Origin: Nocardia araoensis NBRC 100135
Lineage (GTDB): Bacteria; Actinomycetota; Actinomycetes; Mycobacteriales; Mycobacteriaceae
Reading direction: 5' to 3'
Assembly (NCBI RefSeq): GCF_000308435.1
Contig: NZ_BAFR01000033.1
Coordinates: forward strand, 1-63,184
Length of the DNA: 63,184 nucleotides
Position numbers and translations under genes: made by a program. Of the stretch, positions 47,101 to 59,100 are shown piece by piece; the stretch's first letter is position 1, and every line of letters begins with the position of its first letter. The notes beneath the pieces are model-generated. The model saw nothing but the letters and a program-made list of their open reading frames with translations. It was not told the origin of the DNA and searched no databases.

Positions 47101-50100
47101 CGAATACGCCAGGGCGATGGTCGAACTGCACCAGCGGTTCCCGAACGTCGACCTGCGCGGTGTCGGCATCGGCGAGCTGAAGCGGGGCGAGCTCGGGTGG
47201 GCCGACGGTCAGATCGATGACGTCACCAGGAAGGTCTTCACCAGGGCGATCGTCCTCAGCCACGAGCACGCGACGAGCGCGCGGGCCTTCCGTGCCGCGG
47301 TGCACAACGCCGTCGGCAACGACCAACTGAAGCCGATAACGCTGCGGCGGCCGGTCTTCGCCGTCGCGGTGCACGAGTACGGTCACGTGCTCGACCACGC
47401 CGGTGGTCTCGCCGCGCGGATGCGGGCCGAGCGTCATCTGCTCGAACTGGCCGCCGCGGACCCCGACGGCGATTTCGGCCAGTGGCTGCGCGAGCTCAGC
47501 GGCTACAGCCTCGACGAGGACGGTCTGCTCGACGACCACGAGGCGGTGGCCGAAGCGTTCGCCGAAGTCGTCCTGCGCGATCACTTCGGCGATCTGGGTC
47601 CGGCGAGTAAACCCGTACGCGCGCTGCACGATCTGTTGCTGCACTACGCGCAGCAGCCGGGCGAGATCGGCCACCCCGGCGATGCCCCGAAGAACGACCG
47701 CCTGGTCCTCGACACCCACGACGACCAGGTCCGCGACCTGCTGCGGCAGACCGACTACGGCAAACAGATCCTGGCGAGCCTGGACAGCGGCCCGATCCGC
47801 ACCGACTACGAGGACAGCGCGCCGGACGGGCGCGCAGGCGAGTTCCGGCGTCGCGAATTGTCGGCGCTGGCCTTCACCGAGGGCAATTCGCACGTGCGGC
47901 AGGCGCTGGCGCTGGCGCACGAATCGCTGCACGCGCAACGCCATCTCCAGCGCACGACGGCGAACACGCCGGAGCGCATCCGCGCGATGTCGCGGGAGGA
48001 ATTCGTCGACGCGATGGTCGACGAGGAAGCCGCCGCCAGCGGCAGGCACTTCCGGCTCGCGGCGGAACTGCGTGCGCTCGGCTACGAGATCCCGGAGCAT
48101 CCGCTCGAGCAGCACTATCGCGAAGCGTTCGATCGGGAGTTCGCACGCCGCCGCTGGGACAACAGCGCCGAGGCCCACGATCTCGGCGTCGCGGCGCTGC
48201 GCGAGCCGCTCGGCCGGACCGAGTGGAACAACGGGCGCAACTACGCCGACTACTACGGAAACATCTGGGACGAGGCCAATGTCGGCCGTGACGGCGCGGC
48301 GGAGGCGGGCAGGCATCATCCGTTCTCCCCGATGACCGCGGACGAACTGTGGCAGGGCGCGCTGACCCGCCAGGACGCCAGGCTGCGGGCGCAGGATGCC
48401 GCCGCCGAGTTCGCCCACCAGGCCGAGGCGGTGTTCGGCACCCGTGACGTCACCCGGTCGCAGATCGAGCGGGCGCTGCGCGAGGCGCAGGACGCGGCCA
48501 CCCGATCCGACCACGACCCCGATCTGTTGCGCAGGCAGCACGATCTGCGTGTCCTCAGCGATTCGGCGGATCGGCGCGACCAGGCCGGTTTCCGGCTCGA
48601 GGGACAGCGGCACAGGCTCGCCGCACTGGCCGCGCGCGGTGTGCTCGGCGCGGCTGTTCGCGGCGAGCACGCCGCCCGGGTGCTGACCGATCACGTCGCT
48701 CATGTGCCCGGCGAGCCGGACCGGCTGGTGATCGCGGCGGAAGCCGGTGACCACGAGCGGGTCATGCGGGAAGCCGAGCGCGACCCGCTCGCCGCCGCGC
48801 TGCTCGGCCGCGACGACGTCGCCCGCCGGTTCCTCGAGGTGGAGATCGATGACTTCGGCCGCGTGCGGGTCCGTTCCGTGGACGAGCCGGGTCCGGCCGC
48901 GCCGAGCGACCCCGTCGGCGAGGTCACGCCGCGCGATCTGGCCGGGACCGCGGCGGCCGAGCGGACCGCCCGCCTGCGCGCGGAGCTGGCCAGGACCGAG
49001 ATCGGCAGGCAGATCGATCGGGCGTTGACCGAGCACAAGGTGCGGGTGGAGTACGAATCGGGTGCGCCGGATCGCTACTACCCGGCGCAGCGGCGACTGG
49101 TCCTCGATCCCGGCCTGACCGACACCCAGCAGCTGCTCGCCCTGGTGCGCGGCGGCACCCTCGCCGATCTGGCCCACGCGCCGGACATGCCCGACGCCGC
49201 CCGGATGCGGACGCAGTCCTCGCGCCGCGCGTACGTCGGCGCGATGCTCGACCTGGAGACCGCGGCCCGCATCATGGAGTTCGCCGCGGTCGGCGAACTG
49301 CGCGCGGCGCGGCACGACATCCCCGAGACCGAACTCGAGCGGGTGTACACCGAGGCGTACGACGCCGCGCACGCGGCCGCGAGGGCGGCGGAGCCGAACG
49401 CCTGGCCCGAGGATCTCCAGGACAAGGCCCGCGAGGCCGCGTTCGAGGCGCTGCGCCCACTGATGGACGCCGAGCCGGTCGGCCCGGATCAGACCTACGC
49501 CGATTTCTACGGCGACGCCTGGGACGCCGCGCACGGCGCGCGCTCGTTCGACCAGGTCGTGGCGGAGGCGCTGGCTTCCGGCGAGATCGGCGCGACCGTA
49601 CTGCGCGAGGGCGATTCGGCGCACGGCGCCCGGCGCGTCGAGCTGGTCCGGTTCGGCAACGGCACCGAACTGATCCGCAAGATCGTCGTCAATCCGCGGC
49701 ATGCCGTCGCCGAGGTGCTCACCGGCGTGCTCGGCCGGGCCGTCGACGCACCGGTGCCCGAGTCGGTGCTGCACGAGCCCACCGTCGTCTACCAGCAGGT
49801 GATGCCGGGTGAACCGGCCGGGAACCGGCACCGCGACTTCGCGGATCCGCACCGACTCGGGTACGCCGATTCGCTTCCCGGCCGCGCCCTCGGTCTGCTC
49901 GACACCATGGTCCGGCCCCCGGACCGGGATCGCTTCGGCTGGCTCGCCGGGCCGGACCGTCAGCCGGTCGGCATCGACCACAGCCGCGCCTTCGAGAACA
50001 GCGTCGAGGCGCGCGAGGCGGTGAGCCCGTTCGCCGAAGGATTCCTCACCCGCGACGCCGACGGCGGCGTCCGCTATCGCGACAACGGGCTGACCCGCGA

Positions 50101-53100
50101 GGCCGTCGACATCCTCATCGAACGCGTCGCCGCGCTGCGGCCCCGGTTCGAGCGCTACGGCCGCACCGACTGGCACGACCTGGCCATGGAACGGCTGACG
50201 CGGGTACGCGAGCACGCGCGCGACATCGTCCCCGGTCCGCCGCCCGACGCCACCACTCCGCTCGGCGACGACCACACCGCGGTCCGCGAATACGACAGAC
50301 GCAACACCTGGCTCTACCCCGACGGCGAAGGCGGCATCCACGCCACTGTCGACGGTGAAGGCGTGCTGCGCGTCCGGATACAGCCCGCCACCAGACCGCG
50401 CGACGGCGCGGGCCTTTTCCGCAGCGCCATGTCCGAACTCGGGCACTTGGTGACCGAGATCCGAGGCGAGTGGCACCGGGAAGGCGGCCCGGGAGCCGAC
50501 CCGGACCTCTACCGGACGCCCGAGGAAGCGATGCGCGACACCCTCCTCGGCGAGCTGGCCGCCGAGTACGGCTTCACCGAAGTACGCGTCGAGCCAGGGG
50601 ATCCCGCACCGACGGTGCGTTTCACCGAGCCGGAGTTCGCCGGGCCGGACGCCCACTCGACGCCGGACGACACCGGATCGCGCGAGCGGACCGACGACAA
50701 CGAGCGGGAACCAGCGGCCGACGAGCCGGAGCCCGCCGATACCGAGGCCCGCGGCGAAGACCTGTGGCAGCTGACCCGGATCGACACCGAAACCTCCGAA
50801 GTGTGGCAGCTGCTCGAACAATCCGCCGTCGGGCGGGAGGCGGCGGAACTGCTCCGCGCGGAGGGCGCCCGGGTGCGGTTCGCCGACATCGGCGAGGAGA
50901 TCGGCGCGGCCGACGCCTTCGACCGCCGCACCATGGACATCCTGATCGACACCCATGACCGCGGACAGGTGGAGCTGGCGAGCGAACTCGTGCGCGTGGC
51001 CGCGCTGACCGAAGCGATTCGGGCAGGGGAGGTCGAGGTCACGCCGTCCCGCATCCGGGGCACGACGCGCGCGGACTACGTCGCGGCGCAATTGCGCGCC
51101 GATGCCGTGGCCACCGGCAGGCAGGCGGAATTCCTGCGTGAGCTGGAGAACGCGGGATACCCCGGTCGGCCGACCGCGCTGGCGCCGGTGGAGGTGAACT
51201 ATCAGCGCGCGGTGCGTGAGCAGTACCTCGACGCCTACGACGCGGCTGTGGCCAGGGCGCACGACCAGGCTCTCGACGCCGAGCGGCTGCGCGAGCTGGG
51301 ACGGGCGGCGGGTGTCGACGCGCTGCTCGCCGGGGACCTGTTCGACCCGCCGTGGTCGGAGGAGGAGAGCACCAGCGCGCGCAGCACGCACGGCCGGGAC
51401 TGGGACGCCGCCCAGCAATACGAGCGCTCCGCGGACGAATACCGCCCGGCGACCGCGGAGGCCGCGCGCGAGACGCAGGAACTCGTGCGCAGGCACGCGG
51501 CCCACACCAGGGAGATCGGCCGCATCGACGCGGTGTGGGATGAACTGGTCGGCAAACTCGAGGGATTCGATCCCGAACACAACGCCCTCGACCGCAGGGC
51601 GCAGGCGCAGGATCGGACGGATGTGCTGGCCCACCTGCGCGACCTCGCCCGCACTCGGCGCGAACTCGGCGACGATCAGCTGGCCACGTTCGACGCTCAG
51701 GTGCGCATCCTGAGCGAACTGGCCGCCGATCGCGGGCGCGCGGTGGCGGCGCGGGACGAGGTCGCCGTCGAGCTCGCGGCGCGGGTCGGGCACGACCTGA
51801 TGGACCGGCAGGTCCGCGAGGCCGGTGGCAGCTGGCTCACCGACCGGGTGGCGTGGCTGCCCGGACGGCCGCCGAAGGTGTTCGTCGCGGAGACCGGTGA
51901 CCGCTTCACCCGGGTGACCGGCGACGAGGCGCCCGACACGTCACTGCGCCACACCCTGGCGGTGGAGGATGTTGTCGCCGATCGAGTCTGGGTCGACGTC
52001 GACGACTCGGGCACCGTGCGGTTGCGGCACGAACAGACCGGTCCTTCCGCGGTCTGGTCCGAGGACGACGGCCACTGGATGCGCGAACGGACTTCGAGTC
52101 CGTCCGACGCCGTCGCTCGACCGGAGCGCTCCGCCTCCGAGGAGCCGGTACCGGACGACCACCTGGCCGACCGGCTCGACCGCGTCATGCGCGAGCTGGA
52201 CGGCGACAACCTGCGCGTCTACGTGAACATGCTCGGCGAGCGGGTGCGCGGCGACGGCAATTCCGTCGGCCGGTGGGCGATGAGCACTGTCGACCGGCTC
52301 GGCGTCGATATCCGCTTCACCTTCGACGACCCACCGGCCGCACGCGACGGCAGGCAGCAGCTGCGGTCCGACACCGGCTACGTCCCGTCCGCCGATAGCA
52401 TTGTGCTGCACTTGAATTCGTCGGCGCTGGAGCTCGCCGAAGCGTGGGTCCACGCCGCCGCCATGGCCGAGCAGATACGGGCGGGCGAGGGGCCGCTGGA
52501 ACGGCTCACGCTGTCGCGTGACGAGTACGTCAGCGCGATGCTCGACCGCCAGGCCGAGGCGCACGCCAGGGCCTTCGAGTTCACCCGGGTGCGCGAGGAA
52601 CGCGCGACGTATCAGAGCGAGCGGGATCGCACCGCCGACGAGCCGCGCGCCGTCGAGCACGACGACCGACTGCGGGAGACCTTCGATGAGGCACGCAAGA
52701 AGGCACGCAAGATCGCCGCGCGCGCGTATCGCGGCAACTCGTCGATCCGGCCTTCGATGCTCGACGCCGCGGCCTACCGTGCGGCGGTGCGCGAGGTGCG
52801 CGCCGCGCTGGTCGAGCGCGGGCCGCTGATCGACGGTGTCGACTACGCCACCCACTACGCCGCGGAATGGGACCGGGCCAACGGATTCACCGCCGCCGAC
52901 CTCGACCACGCCCCCAACCCGCACAAGGCGGACTCGCCGGAGCTGCGGCGGATGCGCACCGCTGACTTCGCGTTCGAGATCGAAACCCTGCGCGTACTGC
53001 GGGAATCGGGACGCTTCGTGCCCGTCGGCCCGGCCGAGACCGCCTACACCCAGGCCTACGACCGGGCCTATCGGAAGGCCTCGCACGCCGACGACGGCGT

Positions 53101-56100
53101 GCCGCCCGAGCGTCGTGCGATGGACGCCGGGCTGGCGGCGCTGCGCAAGTACGTCGACAAGGTGGGTCTGCCCGAGGCCGAGATCGCGATGGAAGTCGCC
53201 CGCTCCGCCGCGGACAACCATGGCCGCTATCAGCCGTGGCCGATGGCCGAGGATCCGGCGGCGCTCGCCCGGAGCGCGCCCGTCGAGGCCGACGACCTGG
53301 TGGCGGCGCGGCGCGCGGTCGACGCCATGCTCGACCGAGATCCCGCCGGCGTCCGCCTGACCGAACGCATCGCGCTGTTCACGGACGAGCGAGGTGTGCA
53401 TCGGCTCGTCATCGCGGCCGAGCCGGGCGGGCACGTCGACGCGTTGCGCGAATTGGCCGTGCGGAATTCGGCATACGCCGACGTGCTGTGGAGCGGAACG
53501 CATCGCCTCGACTACCTCGCGGTCTCGCCGGACGACGGTGGCACCCGCTGGCTGCCTGCGGGGGTGGCGGAGGGACCATACCGCGCGCCCGACCGCTACG
53601 AGACGATGCAACAGTTCCTGGCGCACTACCTGCGCTATCGCGAGGCGGGGCGAACCGGTCTCGGCTTCGAAGCGTGGCTGCGCCAGCTCGGTCCCGAGAT
53701 GTTCTACACGAAGCAGGATCAGCGGCAGGCGGACGCGCACGAGGCCTACGAGGGCCGCCAGAACCAAGGTTCGCTGCGCAGCGACGCCCTGACGAACTTC
53801 CGTACGGAACCGGAGGTCGGCGAGCCCCATCCGGCGGTGGTGGCCCACCGGCTGGCCACCAGGCAGGTGCCGCTGCCCGAGCCGGGCAGCGGACCGGGTG
53901 TGTCGTGGCCGCGGACCACGATAGGCACCATCCGGATCGCCGATTACTCGTTCGGCATAGTGCTGGAGGCCGACGGCAATGGCGGGTGGCGCGTGCCCGC
54001 CCCGACCGGCGGCGGCGGTTTGGACGACGCCTTCGGCAGGCTCTTCCGCGGCATGTCCGACAGCACCGTGAAGAAGCTGGTCAAGCGGATCACCCGGTTG
54101 CTCGACGACGGCGGGTCCGATCTGGTCCGGCGCGAACCCCGCGGTGCGTTGCGGCGCATGGCCGATCGGCTGTCCTTCGGGCCGCGCGACGATGCCCCGC
54201 GCGCGATCGATGCGGGCGAGACCGAGCACAACCCGCCGCAATTCGACCGGGCGCGCACCCCCGACCCCGACGAGGGCCGCCGCGCCGAGGCCGACCGGCG
54301 GCAGGCGGTGCTGGACCGGCTGGCCGCGCAGAACCACGCCGCGGTGCGCGAACGCGATGCCGCCCGCGCGGCGGACGATCCCGAGCGGCTCGCCAGGGCC
54401 GAGGAACGCGTCGAGCGGCTGGACCGCGCGATGGCGACCGCCTTGGAACGTGACGCGTTGTTGCGCGCCGATGCCCGGCCGGTCACCGATCGGGTCGGCA
54501 TTCTCGCGGGCGAGCCGCCGATGGTGCTGGTGGTGAACCTCGGCGGGACGGAGCCCACTCGTGTGCTGGCCGATGTCGCCGCACGGTATCCGGAGGTGGC
54601 CGACGCGCTCGCGCAAGGCGCGCGGCCGCGCGAACTGCGGGTCGACCCGGACGGCGCCATCCGGGTCGTGCCGATCGCCCCGCGTGTGGACGCGACCGCA
54701 GGCGGGGAGTCGCAACAGGCCGAAGCCGAAACCGGAAAGCCCGGTCCCGGCGACAACGCCGTCAGCGCGGAGCCGGGCCTTGGCGACGACGCCGAAACCT
54801 CGCAGCCCTCGGCGGGCGATGGCGGTGCCGAAAAGCCGCCCACCGCGCCGCCGTTCGCGGACGACCCCGGCGACGAGCCCGGCCCGCCATCGGACTGGTA
54901 CTTCCGGATGCGGATCGAGCAGGCCGACTGGGAAGCGGACATGGCCGCCGACCACGCCGCTTGGCTGCGCGAGCTGGCCGACGCGAACCCGGACGACCGG
55001 TGGGCGCGCTTGCGCGCCGAGCAGGCGGAATGGAACGCCCGCATGGCCGCCGATCGCGCGGCGTGGCTGCGCTTGGCGCAGGCGGAGAACGAGACCTGGA
55101 CCGCGGGCCTGGAAGCGGACCGGTTGCGGCGCACGGCCGACGCCGATCCGGACGATCCATGGGCGGAACTCCGTGCGCAACAGGCGGAGTGGAACGCCAG
55201 GATGGCCGAGGACCGGGCGCAGTGGTTGCGCAGGCTCTACGCGCCGATCGGGACCGAGCAACACGTCGATGCGGGTACACCGGACCCAGGGTCCTCGGCA
55301 CGGCCCGACCCCGCGACACCGTCCGCCGCCGCTCCGGAGGCGGGCACACCTTCGCCCGGCGCGGATGAATCGCACACCGGTGGAGCCGATGACGATCCGC
55401 GCGCCCGGATGTCACCCGAGACCCGGGCGGAATACGACCGGCGCACAGCCGAACTGGAACAGGCACGAGCCCGGCGGGACGAACTGCGCTCGCGGCGCGA
55501 CGAACTGGCGGGACGGCTGCCGATCGACGACGCCGACGACTGGGCGGCCCTGCGCCCCGGCCCCGACGGCCTGGACCGCACGCTGGAGGGCCTGCGTGGG
55601 CGGACCATGCCGGTCGGCGAGATGCCCGAACGTCTCGCCCGGATCGATGAGCTGGAACAGATAGCACGCGATTTCGCCGACGCCGATGCGGAAACCGCTC
55701 GCCTCGAAGCGGAACTCGCGGACCTCGAACTGTCCACCACCCCGGTTGGCGAATACGACCGGCTCGTCCAGCAGCGCCAGGCGCTGACCCGCGAACGCGA
55801 GTTCTGGCGGGCCAAACGTGACGGCCGGGTCGCGCGCTGCGAGTCGTGGAACGGGAACGTCGTCCTGGACGAGTCGGCGTTGCGCGGGGATCAGCTGGAG
55901 ACCACCGTGCTGCGGCTGTACGAGGCCGCGAACGTCCGCACGATCGACGATATCGGCGGCCCCGACGAAGCGCCGCACACCGATCGGGTCGCGCCCGAGC
56001 CGCTGGAACTCGAGCATCGCAGGCGGACGATCGAAAAGCTCGCCGCGGCCGCCGAGCAGGTCAACCAGCTCGACGAGCAGATCCAGCAGGTGGACCAGCG

Positions 56101-59100
56101 GCTCGATCAGTTGCGCGCGGCCGGCGTTGGCGCGGAACGGTCCCGGCCGCAGGACGTGATCGACGCGCTGGAGCGGCTGGCCCAGCAGCGGGCCGACGCG
56201 CTGCACGAGGTGCAGCCGCTGCGGCACGAGCGCGACGACCTTGCCGCCCGTCTGGGCCTGTTGGACCGGGACGGACGAGTCGATCAGGCGGCCTGTGAAC
56301 CGGAGCGGCTGGACCGGACCGTGGCCGTCCTGCGCGCGGCGGTCCGGGACGGGCTCGCGGACGGCACGCTCTCCGACGAGGAGGCCGCCGCTCGCCGCCG
56401 GGACGTCGACGCGCTCGACGCCGTCGCGCGCGAGGTGAACGACGCGCACAACGCGATCGGCCGCATCCAGGACGACATGGCCAGGGTGGCGGGCGCGTAC
56501 CGAGACATCGTCGAGCGCATGGGCGGCCGGATGGTGACCGACCGGGTCGGCATCATCGAAGGCGAGCGGCCGCGCATCATCGTGCTCGGTCCCCGGCCCG
56601 ATCCGGCCGCGCCGCGCGCCGAACACGACGCCGCTCTGGCCGACGCCCTGCGCCGCAGTTCCGAAGTGGCACAGGCGATCGTGCGTCCGGAGACCACCGT
56701 GGACTACCGTCACGTGCTCGCCGACCGCGAGGACAACGTGCGGACCCAGGACATGGATCCGCCGGAGATCGAACGGTTGAGTACCGGATGGATCGGCGGC
56801 CGCCGCCTGGACATCACCTCGTGGCGCGACGACGAGGGCGTCTGGCACCGCGTCGATCCGACCCGTCCGGACTGGGAATTCGGGCGCGACCGTAGCGAAC
56901 TGCCGAAGAAGTACTCGCCGAAGGAACTGCCGGACGGCGTCAGCGGGTGGGCGATGGAGGACGTCGTCAACGACATCACCCTGCCGACCGACGACGTCCC
57001 GCCCGGCATGATCCCGGAGAGCACCCTCCCGGTGCACATGCCGCAGGCGCCTTCGCGGTACGACACCTCGGGCGTCGACGAGAACGACGTGTTCACCCAG
57101 CACTGGGGCGGCGATTCGTACAACGTGGTGCGCCTGCTGCTGATGGCGGCGCAGGTGCCGAAGCATCCGGCGGTGAAGGCCTGGATCCAGCGCCATCCGG
57201 AGATCGGCGAATGGGTGCAGGCGCGGCCGTGGCTGCGGCATGTGCCGCCGTTCGGCACGGTGTTCCGCAACTACGAATGGTTCGCCCCGCCGCAGCGCAA
57301 CATCCAGCCGATGCACCGGCCGTGGAATACGGCCGACCATGTGCCGCCGGGCGACCGGGTCGACATCCCGGAGGGCCTGCAGCGCGAGTGGGACCGCGAC
57401 ATCGCCGCCTGGCAGCGGGTCCAGGACTGGGCCGACGGGGAATACGAGCGGTTCCTAGCCGACGACACCGATCTCGACCGGATCGCCGACGGCCTGGACC
57501 GGCATCGGCGCGCCGAGCGGGAAACCCGGGCGCGCGAGGTGGTGGACGTCGTCGCGCGGCTGGTCCAGCGGCAGCCTGGCATCGACCCGCTCGGCGACGT
57601 CGACGCGCAGCTGCGGCGCGTCCACGACGACATCGACCGGGTGGCGGGCGATCTGGCGGACCGGTTCGCCGCCGATGACCCCGAGGCGATTCGCGCCACG
57701 GTCGAGGACATCCGCGAACTGCTCGCGGGCGGTGGCGATCCGGAACAGATCGCGACGGCGCTCGCCGAGCACATGCGCGACGACGTTCCGACGTTCACCC
57801 GCGAGGAACTGGCGCGCATCAAGAACCACTTGATGGTCGACGAGCACCGGGTACGCGACCACGGCGACCCGCACGGCCGGTACGTGCACACGCGGATGGA
57901 TCGCCTGGCCGATGTCGCGGAGGCGTGGCGCCGCCTGATCGACGGCGCTGCGCTGCCGCAGGATTTCGTGCTGCTCGACGACATGCTGGCCGAGGCGCGA
58001 TTCCTGGACGACAATCCCGGCGCGAGCTGGCAGCAGGCCAACGCGCATGCGATCGCGCTCGGCTACCACTGGGACGCCGATCGCCCGCCGTTGACCGATT
58101 GGCGCGCGGGTATCCCGTACGCCCCTGCTCCGCTTCCGCCGAACCCGGGCTATCTGCCTCCCGCATCGGGTGCGACGCCCTCGCGGCCCCATGGCCCCGA
58201 CCCCGCGGAAGGACCTCGCGGCGGCGATCGTCGTCCGTCTGCCGGGGACGAGCCGTCGCGTCCCCGGGAAGAGAACGCCCCCGCGCCGGACGCCGATGGC
58301 GGCGCGCAGAAACCACCGGAGGACCCACCCGCCCTCGCACGGCCGGACGAGCCCGACGAACCCGACGACTCGGGCGACGGCGAGCGGGGCATGCCGCCCG
58401 CCGACCGTTCCGAGGGCGAACCGGACACGGCGAAGGCGTCACCGCCCGCTGTTCGTCCGGACGAACCCGGTCGAAGTGCGTCGGACGACCCGCGAAACGC
58501 CGCCCCTCGGGACCACCCGCCCGCCACCGCGCGGGACGACGCGCACCGTGCGCTCGCCGAACTCGACGAACTGCAGCGCCGAATCGACCAGCAGCTCGAT
58601 GACCTGCTGCGCCGAGCGGGCGCGGAGCTGGACCGGATCGAGCGACGCGCTGTCGACCGCCTGGCCGAAATCGAAGCCGAGGTCGCCGAACTATCCGCTC
58701 GGTCGGACCAAGGCGTCCCGGCCGGCGGCGAGGTCACGCCGCTCGAATCGCCCACGGTCCGCGCCGGAGCCGAGGACCCGGCCGAGGCGGCGTTGGAGCG
58801 CATCCGCGCGGAGTTCGACGACGCGGCCCGCCGCACCGACGAACGATTCGACGAACTGCTTCGTGACACCTTCGCCCAACTCGACGCGATCGCGGCGGAC
58901 CTCGATCGGCACTTCGACGCCGCCGTCGCCCGGCTCGACCGACTCGCCGCCGGACCGGTCGACGCGGTGCACCCGTCTCCGGAGGCCCAGGCACTGGACG
59001 AGCTGCACGCGCGTCTGGTGGCCGAACTGGACGAGATCCATCGCCGCGCCATGGACCGCCTCGCGGAACTCGAACGCGAACTCGACGAATTCGCCGTTGC

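Noticed and set aside
42944..51793. A 2,949-codon open frame on the minus strand, and other long minus-strand frames across 35-63 kb
   Set aside because: They are antisense to the giant plus-strand frame. High GC at third codon positions removes stops from the complementary frame; the translations are arginine/histidine-rich with no recognisable domains.
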